DNA from: Psettodes erumei
Taxonomy: Eukaryota > Chordata > Actinopteri > Pleuronectiformes > Psettodidae
Assembly: GCA_016785225.1 (NCBI GenBank)
Contig: JAFBJZ010000878.1
Span: 231,001-295,000, forward strand
Reading direction: 5' to 3'
Length of the DNA stretch: 64,000 nt
Shown here: positions 53,101 to 63,756 of the stretch, piece after piece
Layout of the letters: every line of letters begins with the position of its first letter
Position numbering within the stretch: position 1 is the stretch's first letter
Translations under genes and position numbers: made by a program
The notes under the pieces: model-generated
What the model was told of the DNA's origin: nothing
The model's input: only the letters and a program-made list of their open reading frames with translations
Databases searched by the model: none

Positions 53101-53370
53101 AGAGCGACACTGACCCTTCCTCTCGTTATGAAACAGCCTCAGAACATTAGTTTGGCCTCAGTTATAAAACAGATAAAAAAAAGACACAGAATAATCAATA
53201 GTATTTGGTTCAAAAAAAAAAAAAAGATGAATAAATAAATGAATAAATGCTGCAGTAATGTGGATAAATGCTCCTGAAACAAACTAAATAAACAACAAAA
53301 AAAACCTCCCTGATCTTGTTTATTGTTTATTATTGTTTAAGATGAAAGTCTGGCTGTACGTTTCCAGGAG
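50133..53370. other. intergenic region between slc7a11 and noct (head-to-head)
   Basis: About 3.2 kb of mostly unique DNA shared as upstream sequence by two divergent genes. It has a short (TG)n near 51420-51438, poly-A runs and an AP-1-type TGACTCA at 51180-51186. No gene recognised. Confidence 0.55.
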
Positions 53371-53892
53371 CACGTGATGTCATTTGCGCAGAAAACGACG
53401 CAGACAGCCGACAAACAAACGTGGAGGGGGCGTGCCGATTGCGTCAGCCTGTCAGACGGCGACACTGAGCGCTGATTGGCTCGTTTCTCGCTTTCTTCCC
53501 GCCTCTTTGGTTACAATTACCGGCGCGGCCCGACCCACTGGAGACGTCAAGGGGGGCGAAGCTGCACGTGGCTCTTTAAGAGTTGGCTGAAGATCCGTTA
53601 GAGACGTTAAAAAACCCGGTAACGGACATTTTACCACGAGCGTCGTTCACCTCGTGCATCAAAACCGTCAGTTCCGACGTTTCCGGCGCCCCCGTGAGGA
53701 CGTCACGGACCAAACCACTTTCGGCCACCCCCGGGCGCCGGTGTTCCGTGACTCACCGGAAAAAAAAACCCTGATGTAACTTTTTACCGGCTTTCCGTGG
53801 TGTTCGTGAGCCGACAGGTAAAGGAGACGACCGGAACATCCCGCCGCTTTCTGTTCGGTAAATGGCCCGGTTCGGTCCGTGAAGGTGACGTC
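53371..53892 (+). promoter_or_regulatory. noct promoter: E-boxes, CRE-like sites, CCAAT box
   Basis: Two perfect CACGTG E-boxes (53371-53376 and 53565-53570) lie within 550 bp of the noct start. The first overlaps a CRE variant TGATGTCA (53375-53382). An inverted CCAAT box is at 53475-53479, and 7/8 CRE words occur at about 53542-53550, 53699-53706 and 53886-53892. CLOCK/BMAL1 binding to E-boxes and CREB-type control of nocturnin are known in vertebrates; their use here is inferred. Confidence 0.5.
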
Positions 53893-53914
53893 CCGTGCCT
53901 TACAGGAGTGAAGA

Positions 53915-54073
53915 ATGAACGCGGCCCGCCGCTGCTCGGCCCTGCTCACCCAGCTGCGCGCGTCCCCGCGGGGCGCACCGACGGCCGGGAGACCGGGCCC
54001 GCGGGGCTCCGGTGCCGGAGGAGGGAGCCGGGAGTCCGGGAGACCGGGACGTCCGCCGCCGGGACAGCGACAG
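53915..54073 (+). CDS. noct: noct exon 1 (candidate mitochondrial presequence)
   Basis: ATG at 53915 opens MNAARRCSALLTQLRASPRG, basic, Ser/Ala-rich and free of acids, resembling the human start with RRLCSALLQ. A donor CAG/GTAAGA follows 54073. The exon holds exactly 53 codons (phase 0), whereas exon 2 needs phase 1; a one-base loss or two-base gain in this GC-rich exon, or a different donor, would explain it. Confidence 0.65.
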
Positions 54074-54818
54074 GTAAGACCGCTATAATGAAAAAAAAAA
54101 ACAACAACCGGAGGGTGAGACCGGTTAAAAAACGAGCGCTTCCTCATCTGTGACGTCACCTCCCACCTTTGAAAGTTCCGTGAATGAGTGATGTCACACG
54201 TTGCCAGCTTGATATAACGTCACATTAAACGCACGATTCCTATTTAACCGGTTTGAGTAAGAGTTTATACATCAATAAAAAAAATTATAAATTAATATAG
54301 TTTATGATTTAGACAGCAACAATGTTACACAAAGAAAGAAAAAAATAAAAATAAATAAAATTTTTAAAAATTACCACCATTTCTTCCTTAAAAGCGGTGG
54401 CTGTAAGTTTAACTCTTCACCTTAAATCTTATGTAAGACTCGACATGTGTCGTGTGGGCGCTGATGATGTCACAGACATCTCCTCTCGGGATTGGTCCCC
54501 CTCTGACCTCTGACCCCTCACCGACCCAAACAACCAACAGCCGGAAGAAATGGTTGTAAAAGTATAATAAGTATAATAAGAAAGTATATCTGATAAAGGT
54601 TGTAGGTTATTTATGGACAATAAAGTTTTTTTTATTTGAATCATTGAATGAGAAAAGTCAACGGGCCGAACACGGGCCAGTTCCAGAACCAGCGGTTGGG
54701 TCCGAGTCTTTAAGCAGCTCTAACCAGATTGAAGGTTTGTCTATTTCAGGGAGCTTGGAGACCAGGAAGTGGGTCAGGGCTCCAGTTCAGTTCCAGTTCT
54801 GAAATGAGGTCACCTCGA

Positions 54819-54859
<41 letters not shown>

Positions 54860-55488
54860 GGTGTGTGTCGGCTGGACACCGGTGTCTTAACTTAGCCGGT
54901 TTAACGGCCTCCGTGTTGCTAAAACTCCTCGCAGATCTTCGCCGGCCTCCGTCTGTGACGGGATTGGTCAGCCTGTGTTACGTAACCACACACACACACG
55001 GGTCAGTCAGGCCTGTACTGGCTCAATCACGATCAATGACATGCAGATATCATTAATAATCCAGGTTACGACCGGAGGTCTGAGATCCGGCTCCGAGCTT
55101 CGGTCCGGGTCCTTCGGTGGAATCTGATTGGCCGTCACATCTGCGGAGGACAATCCCCCAGTTATTTTGATTTGCGCTGTAACGCTTAATCTAATATGTC
55201 GCTCCAGTAATCCGCTGAGTCGTCATGTGGTCGGCCGCAGCGAGGAGAGAACGTCCAGGAATTTGATCTGTGTCAGTGGAACCGGCGCCACGGGTCCGGG
55301 TCCGGGTCCTTCACGCTGGACTCCTGGCACACGGGCTCTGGAGTGCATTATTGATTAGGGCGAGGGGGCGTGGCCTATAACCTCACGGAACCGGAGCGGC
55401 CCGGTTCCGTCTGTGGAACCGACACGTTAATGTTCACCGCTGTGTTTCCACACCATCTCGTGGTTCCTCTGCACGGCTCTCATTTTGT

Positions 55489-55556
<68 letters not shown>

Positions 55557-56120
55557 AGGGGGGGGCATTCTTGAATGGGCCAGTCATGGACTGAGTCACT
55601 CCCACTCCTGCATCAGCATTCACTGTCTCATGAGAGTCACACTGTCTGTCCTCGCGTCCCCCCTCAGTCACAGCCGGCGCCGCGGAGGCGATGACCGCCG
55701 GATGAAACGCTCGGACGCCCGTTTACTTCCACGTGAGTACTGGTCCTGCAGCGCGCGGTCCCCCTTTTTCGACGGACTCGGGTCCAGGTCCAGGTCCGGT
55801 CCGGCTCAGCGAAGCCGTGTTTTGTTTTGTTTCGCGTCTGTTTCAAGGCTGGAGGCGGCGGCGGTGTTTTGTGCCGCGTTCTGTCGTGTGGTTCTGACCC
55901 GACGCCGGCCGTGCGGCTCCGGGGACGACGGCGGGAGTCGATCCTTCGGGTTTGTGGCCGACGAGCGAGCGAGCGAGCGCTGCGCTCTCTCGTCCGCAGA
56001 CCCGGGTCCCTCGCTGGAAATCAGTTGTGCGTTTGTTGCTGCGACTTTGCGTCGTGAGTCGAAGACGAAGGGTCCTAAAGGTCAGAGTTCGTCTGCTGGA
56101 AATGAACGGGAGTCAGAACA

Positions 56121-56154
<34 letters not shown>

Positions 56155-56405
56155 GCTGGGGGGGGTTTAGTCCTGCCATTCCCACCTGTTGGACAACACG
56201 TCCATTCTTCGGAAAGCCCCCACCCCCCTCCTCCACTCGTCGCGTGGAAAAAAAAAAAAAAAAAAACGCTTCCTGTTCTTCACAGTCAGCATCTCTCGTC
56301 GCTACGGCGACGGAGACAATAAAGGTTCTTTCACAACGTCTGAGACGTCCCACCCCTCCCCTCCCCCGCAGAGGTCATCTGGGCGAACTGATGATTCAGA
56401 GAGAC

Positions 56406-56474
<69 letters not shown>

Positions 56475-57825
56475 AGGGATAAAGGATGAGTCACAGCATG
56501 GGGGGGGGTGACCCACCTGATCAATACACGCTCACACACGTCCACGCTAACGTTAGCATCAATCACATGTCTCGTGTTTCCTCTCCATCAGTTCGACCAA
56601 TGGGAGGCAGCAGCAGCAGCAGCAGGTGGTTCGGCACCTTGGCCCTGAACAGCTCCCCCCTGGCCCAGCCGGACCCCTACCTGGAGGAGGCCCCTCAGCG
56701 AGATCCGGACCGGGACCCCCTGGCCGAGGCGGACCCGGACCTGCTGCTCAGGGAGTGCGAGGACGCCCTGCAGAGCCGGCCGGCCCGGCCGCGCCGCGAC
56801 CTGGTCCGCCCCGACGGCGCCGCGGCGCCCTGCCGCCACAAGCGCAACCCCCCCATCCGGGTCATGCAGTGGAACATCCTCGCACAAGGTAGCGATCGGC
56901 AAACGTTAGCATGCTAATGGAGGCTATCACAGTTAGCTCACCTGGCACGTGTGCGTCTGCGTCCGCAGCTCTCGGCGAGGGGAAGGACGGCTTCATCCGC
57001 TGCCCGCTGGAGGCGCTCAACTGGCAGGAGAGGAAGTACCTGATCCTGGAGGAGATCCTCACCTACCGACCCGACATCCTGTGTCTGCAGGAAGTGGATC
57101 ACTACTACGACACGTTCCAGCCAATCATGGCCAGCCTGGGTTACCACGGCAGCTTCCTGCCGAAGCCGTGGTCCCCTTGCCTGGACGTGGAGCGCAACAA
57201 CGGGCCCGACGGCTGCGCGCTGTTCTACCGCCGCTCGCGCTTCTCCCTCCAGGCCACCGCCCACCTGCGGCTGTCCGCCATGATGCTGCCCACCAACCAG
57301 GTGGCCATCGCTCAGACGCTGAGCTGCCGGGCGACGGGCCGGACGCTGTGCGTGGCCGTCACCCACCTGAAGGCCCGCAACGGGTGGGAGAGGCTGCGGA
57401 GCGCGCAGGGCGCCGACCTGCTGCAGAGCTTGCGCGGCATCACGTCGCGGGGCGGCGCTCGGGGCGAGGCGGGCGCCGTCCCGCTGGTCGTGTGCGGGGA
57501 CTTCAACGCGGAGCCCTCGGAGGACGTTTACCGGCGCTTCAGCTCCTCCCCCCTCGGCCTGGACTCCGCCTACAAGCTGCTGAGCCGCGACGGGCTGACG
57601 GAGCCGGCCTACACCACGTGGAAGATCCGGCCGTCCGGCGAGAGCCGCGGCACGCTGGACTACATCTGGTACACGCACGGCGCCCTGAGCGTGGACCGCC
57701 TGCTCGACATCCCCACCGAGGAGCAGATCGGGCCGGACCGCCTCCCCTCCTACCACTACCCCTCCGACCACCTGTCGCTGCTCTGCGACGTCAGCTTCAG
57801 GGAGGAGCCGCACCGGCTGATGTGA
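53915..57825 (+). CDS. noct: noct (nocturnin), circadian NADP(H) 2'-phosphatase, EEP family
   Basis: Nocturnin belongs to the exonuclease-endonuclease-phosphatase superfamily. Long viewed as a deadenylase, it is now known to remove the 2'-phosphate of NADP(H), in mitochondria and cytosol, with strongly rhythmic expression. Exons 2 and 3 give a full catalytic domain with the metal/catalytic motifs QWNILAQ (Asn), LCLQEVDHYYDTFQP (Glu), VTHLKARNGWERLRSAQG (His), VCGDFNAEPSED (Asp/Asn) and YPSDHLSLLCD (Asp-His). LGEGKDGFI and PKPWSPCLDVE are nocturnin-specific. A candidate exon 1 supplies an Arg-rich mitochondrial-type presequence. Total length near 437 matches human (431). Exon 1 does not join exon 2 in phase as written, so the N terminus is uncertain. 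It is tail-to-tail with thoc3. Confidence 0.93.
55490..55554. repeat. (TG)n microsatellite
   Basis: About 32 TG units in noct intron 1. Confidence 0.95.
55668..55732 (+). CDS. possible alternative noct first exon
   Basis: A 65-nt segment is bounded by a strong acceptor (ccccccctcag) and a consensus donor (CAC/GTGAGT). Its ATG at 55702 reads MKRSDARLLP and ends in phase 1, which joins exon 2 perfectly to give LRPMGG. It lies at the start of a CpG-rich island. Splicing evidence is lacking, so this is a hypothesis. Confidence 0.25.
56411..56471. repeat. (GA)n microsatellite
   Basis: About 30 GA units in noct intron 1, about 120 bp before exon 2. Confidence 0.95.
56592..56888 (+). CDS. noct: noct exon 2
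   Basis: Encodes RPMGGSSSSSRWFGTLALNS, then the EADPDLLLRECEDALQSRP linker and IRVMQWNILAQ, with an internal ATG in MGG that corresponds to the start of the cytosolic isoform (human MGTGTSRLY). Acceptor catcag, donor GTAGCG, phase 1 at both ends. Confidence 0.93.
56969..57825 (+). CDS. noct: noct exon 3 (catalytic domain, last exon)
   Basis: Encodes LGEGKDGFIRCPLEALNWQE to the stop TGA at 57823-57825 in one intact frame of 284 codons, carrying all remaining catalytic motifs. Acceptor cgcag. The exon is very GC-rich with GC-rich third positions. Confidence 0.95.
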
Positions 57826-58004
57826 GCGGGCGGGGACCAATCAGGGGGCAGAACTGTAAAGCAGGAAGGATTTTTAAAAAACGGTCGAGCTTTAAAGACT
57901 CAGGTTCCGTTTCTTCTTCTTCATCTTCGTCTGCTGGAGTTTGAACACGAGGAACCACCTGCAGTTATTTATTGTTTCCAACGCACACGTTCTAATTAAA
58001 TTCT

Positions 58005-58010
58005 AATAAA
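58005..58010 (+). terminator. noct polyadenylation signal
   Basis: AATAAA 180 nt past the noct stop, with ATTAAA 10 nt before it (57995-58000) and a second AATAAA at 58119-58124, followed by T/G-rich sequence. Confidence 0.7.
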
Positions 58011-58237
58011 TTATTCTTTGTATTCGCCGTCGGTCGGTTTCCCCGTCGTGTGTATTTTAATTCATTCTGTTGACCCGGGTGTTTCCCGCGGCGTCGTTGC
58101 ATGAGGAGAAACGTTATTAATAAAGAATTTAACTTTACTCACGTCGTCGCCTGTTCTGAGTTCCCGATTTCCACGAACGTCCCGTCGTAAATCAACAATC
58201 ACGGCTCCAGACGAGCAGGAGTTACAAAGAGACGGGT

Positions 58238-58243
58238 TTTAAT
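58238..58243 (-). terminator. candidate thoc3 polyadenylation signal
   Basis: ATTAAA on the minus strand about 160 nt past the thoc3 stop. The noct and thoc3 3' ends converge here, with 577 bp between stop codons. Confidence 0.45.
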
Positions 58244-58401
58244 ATCAAAAAAACGAGGCATATCTTACATAAAAAACAAATATATTACAGCAGAGCATTG
58301 AGTGTGTGTAAAATCAGAGATGGAAGCAGCTGAAGAAGAAGACGACTGCGCCCCCCGCTGGCGAGGACGCGTCCCTGCGGCAGCTTCCTCCTCGGCGCGG
58401 C

Positions 58402-58565
58402 TCACGAGTCGTTGGGGAGGCCGAACAGCTTGACGGTTCCGGCCTCGCGGTTGTTGTCGTACTTGCCCTCCTTGTCGTCGCAGGCGTAGGCCAGCAGCGG
58501 CCTCTTCGGGTGCCAGGCCACGGTGAAGGTGGGGGAGTCGCACTGCACCTCCCACAGCTTCTCAC
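58402..58565 (-). CDS. thoc3: thoc3 exon 6 (last exon)
   Basis: Encodes GEKLWEVQCDSPTFTVAWHP, LLAYACDDKEGKYDNNREAG and TVKLFGLPNDS, then TGA at 58402-58404. Acceptor gcgcag. Confidence 0.95.
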
Positions 58566-60096
58566 CTGCGCGAGCACGGGACGGGTGAGCGAGCTCCGCG
58601 TTATAACACGTCGATCGATTGGATCGATAAGCGCGCACCGACCTGTTTCCACCTCGGCGATGTCGATGAAATGATCCTCGGAGGCCGAGGCCAACATCTT
58701 CCCGTCGTGGCTGAAACTCAGAGTCCTCACGGGCCAGTCCAGCCTGCCGCCGACACAGATCCACCACGTCACACCTTTCGTTTGCGTTTTCACAATCGCG
58801 ACGAGCCGTTTTTTAAAATCGACGGCGGCGGCTGCCTACCTGGAGAAGCAGCGGACGCACACCAGCTCCTCCACGTCCCACAGGCTGACCAGGGCGTCGG
58901 CGCTGCCCGTGGCGAAGTATTTCCCCGTGGGGTCGAACTTGATGCAGATGCAGTTGGACGGGTGAGCGTTGATGGACTGGATGGGCTTCAGCTCGGGGTA
59001 ACTGCAAAACAGGGAGGCTCTGACGTGACACTTCCAGGTGTTGGGAACAGATTCGTAAGAGAGTAAAATAAAAATCCCTGAAATAAATCCCGCGCCCTCC
59101 GGCTCCGGTTCCGTCGGGTTCCTACCTCAGAATGTTGATGCAGCCGTTGCCGTTGGTGAGGAAGAACATGTCGTTGTCGTTGTTCCAGGAGATCTCGTTC
59201 ACCTCGAACTTGAACTGCTCCTCCGCCCTGGAGCGGTGGGTCTTGGCGTCGATGAAGGTCACCACGTCGTCCTTGTTGCCGACGGCGATGGTCTGACCGT
59301 CGGGGCTCCAGCAGATGTTGATGTTTTCACCTGCGGCACGTTTTTCAAATTAGTTAAAAGAAGAAAATGTACAGGCCTACATAAAATAAACCGAGTCCTG
59401 TCCGACCTTTGGTGTTGACGGTGGCGATGCACTTGGTGGTGCGGACGTCCCATATGCGGATGGTCTTGTCCCCGGACGCAGTGACGAACAGGTCCGGGTT
59501 GGTCGGGTGCCAGCAGAGCTGGTCCACGCTGTCCCCGTGACCTCTGTAGTTGTTCTCCTTCACCTGGGGACACGGACCGAGCTTAAACACGTGTCCACCG
59601 ACGGGTCCAATCAGAAGCTGCCCTGAGACGGCGAGCTTAGCCCGACGGCTAACAGCTAAAATCTTTCTCAATGGAGTCCGGTGGTGGTGGTCGAGGCTAC
59701 GGCTAACTTAACGTCACGGCTAACTTAGCTTGGTTACGTGAGCCGACGTGTTTATAGTGTGGTTAGCAACGAAGCTAAAGTGTGTTAGAGCAAATACAAA
59801 GAAGCGGTTTTGTTCGTTAGCCTTCGCTAGCCAGCGTTAGCACCCGGCGCGTCCCCTGCCGTTCACTTAGCGAAACGAAGCTAACGCTAGCCCGCTAGCC
59901 CGCTAGCGCGACCCACCAGGCGGTCCTTCTCCAGGACGAAGACGCTGGCGGTTTTGTCGAAAGAGCCGGACGCGAGTCTCCTGCCATCGCAGCTCCACGC
60001 CACCGAGTGGACCTTGGCGGTGTGAGCGGGGAACTCTCGGCTTTTGCTGTTATTCCTGAAGCTTTCCTGCATCTCCTGGTAGTACTGCGACGCCAT
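58402..60096 (-). CDS. thoc3: thoc3 (THO complex subunit 3, TEX1), WD40 protein, 6 exons
   Basis: THOC3 is a WD40-repeat subunit of the nuclear THO/TREX complex, which couples transcription and splicing to mRNA export. Six exons join with consistent phases and no indel to 322 residues (human 351, which has a longer N terminus). Blocks nearly identical to human include AKVHSVAWSCDGRRLASGSF, NNYRGHGDSVDQLCWHP, TASGDKTIRIWDVRTTKCIA, LDWPVRTLSFSHDGKMLASA and the end TVKLFGLPNDS. The start at 60096 has a strong context (CAAGATGG), and the upstream frame has no other ATG. An ETS-like CCGGAAGT (60140-60147) just upstream fits a housekeeping promoter. Confidence 0.96.
58643..58743 (-). CDS. thoc3: thoc3 exon 5
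   Basis: Encodes LDWPVRTLSFSHDGKMLASA and SEDHFIDIAEVETG. Acceptor ggcag, donor GTCGGT. Confidence 0.95.
58840..59001 (-). CDS. thoc3: thoc3 exon 4
   Basis: Encodes YPELKPIQSINAHPSNCICI, FDPTGKYFATGSADALVSLW and ELVCVRCFS. Acceptor tgcag, donor GTAGGC. Confidence 0.95.
59126..59330 (-). CDS. thoc3: thoc3 exon 3
   Basis: Encodes GENINICWSPDGQTIAVGNK, the KAEEQFKFEVNEISWNNDN segment and NGNGCINILS. Acceptor cgcag, donor GTAGGA, ends in phase 2. Confidence 0.95.
59407..59563 (-). CDS. thoc3: thoc3 exon 2
   Basis: Encodes VKENNYRGHGDSVDQLCWHP and GDKTIRIWDVRTTKCIATVN. Acceptor cccag, donor GTCGGA, ends in phase 1. Confidence 0.95.
59917..60096 (-). CDS. thoc3: thoc3 exon 1
   Basis: Encodes MASQYYQEMQESFRNNSKSR, REFPAHTAKVHSVAWSCDG and SVFVLEKDRL, i.e. 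the N terminus and first WD40 blade. Exactly 60 codons; donor GTGGGT. Confidence 0.95.
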
Positions 60097-60156
60097 CTTG
60101 TAGCGCCTACGTAATATTTGTGCGACGGTCGGCGCCGAGCCGGAAGTCGGCGTCAC

Positions 60157-63032
60157 ACCGCCCTCCAGCGCTCGGGAGTGTAAATAAAGTCACTGCTTTG
60201 GACCGAAACTCGACTTTTTAATCTTGTTTGATTAGAAAAATCAAAAGTATTTCTACCTCATGTGTTACTTAACTGGTTTATTGTAGTTTTATAGTAAAAC
60301 TACCACTAATACTTCCTATCTAGCTTTTAGCAATTTCCCTTTATTCAGCTTAATATTTAATAGCAAAATAATTTAATGTCGAAGACTTCTCAATAGTTTC
60401 TTACTTAAAGACAAACACTGCTTGTTTCAGTTTCAATTGCAATTTATTTCAAGTGATGCTAGAATGAAAATCTTAAAAAACTTCTTCAACACTCCATTTA
60501 TATCCCAAACACACACACACAACAATATCTATAGTCACCCAAACTCTGTCAGATACAGTAAATCCCTTTGTTAAGTAGCCGACTGGTCGACAACTACGCC
60601 ATCGGTGCAAGGACCCAGGAAACCCACCCGGCTGCGGCCTCGATATGATGAACACTCAGGCCGCGGCCGCTCAACGGTTCATTAACTCCCTGACATCTGG
60701 TCCTTTGCGTCACAAGAAAAAAAAAACACCTAATGGACGGAACGAAATGCACTTTTCAGTGTGATTCTGTGTTTTAAGAAAGAACGAGAAGGTGAAATGT
60801 GCCTTATGTAATTGCATACTCTTTCAAAATTGTTGTTTAAGGTTGCATCGTGTGTCAGGAAAGCTATATAGGTATATAGACAGACAGCAGGCCTTACAAC
60901 ATAAAGGTGTAGGAATGCACGGTGGGACGTGGGGGGGGTTCAGAACATACAGGACTCAGGCGTGTGGAAGACGTCTCATCGTGGTGGAGGGACAGTGTCT
61001 CACATCAGGACGTACAGATTCAGAGGCAGGAGTCTGTGGAGAGGTAGACAAAGTGCACAAGCACCTCATTTCCTCCAAACGCTGTTCTAACCACTAACTT
61101 AAAAAAAAAATGGCTGTTTGTTTCCACCAAATGTTTCCTGGTCCTGACAGGCGTGGTGACATTTTGTCCCATGGACCCTGAGAACGTTTCTGTCCGACTT
61201 AGTAGGAGCTGGTGGGTTTCCATCCAAACGTAACGTGTGTTTTTACTGGAGTTGTACAGCGGCGCTGCTGTTGTGTGAATATTAGATGTTAACGGAGGCA
61301 CTTCCTTACAAGCCGAGCATAACAATAACTTTTTTCATTTCTGGCGTGTCCACTTTCTTTTTTTTTTAAAAATACACAACTTAAAGAATGAACCCTAACC
61401 CTGGATGGAAACCCACCTCCCGTCTCTGCTGTTGTTCTATCAGTCCCTAACCTTTACGACATGCCGGAACCCGAGCAGGAGCCTCAGCAGCAGGAAGAAG
61501 GAAAAAAAAAGGAAAATTCAGCAGTTTCCTGGACGTTATTTGAACCCTGGTTGTGAGAACTTGCTCCTGGACGCGAGAGTCAGGGCTGCACAATGAAGAC
61601 GTCTCCTCAGGTCGAGACTAAAGGTTCATTCTCAATGTTTTTCTTATCAGTCGAGCTGATGATAAACACGATCAGGGCTGGGACCACTTATCAATACAGC
61701 CATGATTATTGATTACAGTGTGAAAACCCTTTGATCCGGAGCAGAGAGATGCAACAGATCGCCGTGAAACTTGTTGTCAACGTTCGTGGTCCCCACACAG
61801 TTAATCCTAATTATTTCACTGGTCTTTCCTCCAGCGTCACCAACAGGCCAAATCCAACCCACTGTTACAGATAAAATAATAAAATCTGCTGAATTTCACC
61901 AGTTAACTATCTGAACCCAGCTTGTTTAAACAGGTTTTAAGGCTCCAAGGAAGAATAAATCATCAGTATGTTTGTTCCCTCTAATGTTTTTTTTTTTAGC
62001 AATAAATTTTCTTTCCATGCTGATCACTAATCTAAACATTTATGGTTTCAAATCAACCAAAGAGAAAATATCCGATAAATATTTATCAACATGCAATTTG
62101 TCTGAATTTACTTTCTTTTTTTGTCCCAACCCTAATCAAGAATATCTGAATTTGGATTTTTAATTGAATACTGTTTTTTGTTTTTTGTTTTTTAAACCGC
62201 ATCGACTGTGCAGCCCTCACCACAGCTGGAAGTGAAGAAGAGGAGAAGAGGTTGGAGGGCTGGATTCAAACAGGAGCAGTGCATTCCCTCTGACGACACA
62301 ACATCTGTGCGTCAGATTTAAAAAAAAAAAAAAAGAGAGAGAAACACGTCAGCCTGAAGCTCTGCAGTCACTGTACAAGTCAGAGAAGAAAAGCGACGCT
62401 CTGTGCAAAACAAAAGTGCAGCTTCCCTCAGGAAATGTCCGGGAGGATCCGCGGGTCTGAGAAAGAGCGGAGAACGTCTCACGCTGGAGATCACAGAACC
62501 TGAAACCACAGGCTGGTTTGGACTGGTTCACGTTCCACAGCAGTTAAACTGGAGTTAGTGGGAATATTAACGAAACAAAGCGTGAACACGAAGCGTAATG
62601 TCATGCAGCTGAGTCGGATTTTTGTTTTTGTTTCACCTCGGAGACTCTTCTTTACTGATCAAATGGTGAAACGTCATTTCCCATTTCTATAATAAGGATC
62701 GGACTCGTGAATGTGCACGTTGGCGTGAACGAGTTTGCGTCTGAATGACTGATGAGCGACAGTTCTGGTCCGTGTTCCAGAACCGGTTCATGCAGAACCC
62801 GCAGGTTCCCATGGCGACGGCTTCAGGAGACACTTGGACCGAACGTGAGACGTGTTTTATGAAACGGACGAGCGGGAAATAAAAACAAATCGACAACCTT
62901 TTGGATTCTGACCCGATAAACAAAGAGGTGCGATCGCAGACAGAATCCTCTGATCTGAGAGTGAATGATACCGATCGATCGATCGGTGGATCGATCGGTG
63001 GGAAATGAAACCCGGGATCCTGGGGGTCCGTC
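60157..63032. other. intergenic between thoc3 and the next gene
   Basis: The first part is the thoc3 promoter. The right part (below 63033) should include the 3' UTR of the unidentified minus-strand gene. A minus-strand AATAAA near 60350 is one possible signal, but its true 3' end is unknown. Otherwise AT-rich unique sequence with poly-A/T runs. Confidence 0.5.
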
Positions 63033-63135
63033 CTAGCACTCGGTGTCGGCGCTGCCGTCGAGCGGGCCGGTGCAGACGGGCTCGCCGTGGTCGACCCCGT
63101 TCGACTGGACGCAGTTTTGATCGTCCGCCCCGACA
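63033..63135 (-). CDS. unidentified gene, last coding exon
   Basis: Encodes VGADDQNCVQSNGVDHGEPV, then CTGPLDGSADTEC and a TAG stop at 63033-63035. Acceptor ctgcag. Confidence 0.68.
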
Positions 63136-63719
63136 CTGCAGAGAGAAAAAAAACAAACAAATATTGTTTATGTGTAAACACTGTGCCCCCCCCCCCCACA
63201 CACACAAACAAAACAACCCCCCCCCAGCGTTTGCGATGCTCCTCCACCTGTTGACGCAGCCGTTGCCGACCGGAGACGCCGCCGCCTCCCTCTCGGACAG
63301 GGAGCTGCAGGACCTCCTCTCCTGCCAGGAGCCCCCCCTGGGCTCCCGGCCCGTGTCCGAGCTCTTCCTCCGGGCCACGACGGGCCCCGGCCCCGACCCA
63401 CGCCGCGCCGCGTCGGCGGGGACGCCGGGCCCCTCCGGATCTCTGCCGGAGTCGCTGCTGGCGCGCCTCCCGTTCAGGCTGTCGGAGGAGGAGACGTGGC
63501 TCATGTGGCCCTCGTCTGGGACACACACACACACACACGAATGTTTATCCCACCTCCTCTTTAAAAACTTTATTGACACGTGTTGGAACAGACTGGGTCA
63601 CGCATGGAGTCTGTTTCACACGCGTCAAATCAAAAAGCCACACGAGGACATCGATCGTGGAAAAGCGGATAAATCCACGTCTGACCCGGTTCTGAGGTGC
63701 AGGGCGCCCTCCTCTGGAT

Positions 63720-63756
<37 letters not shown>

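Larger units (their letters stand above)
54074..56591. other. noct intron 1
   Basis: Holds (CA)n at 54823-54855, (TG)n at 55490-55554, a CpG-rich island at about 55670-56100 with GAGCGAGC repeats, (TG)n at 56123-56151, a poly-A run near 56249-56267 and (GA)n at about 56411-56471. Confidence 0.7.

Noticed and set aside
56588..56902. Minus-strand open frames opposite noct exons 2 and 3
   Set aside because: Shadows of the GC-rich noct coding sequence.
60039..60156. A longer thoc3 N terminus starting at 60156
   Set aside because: The codon there is GTG, not ATG; the ATG at 60096 has a strong start context.
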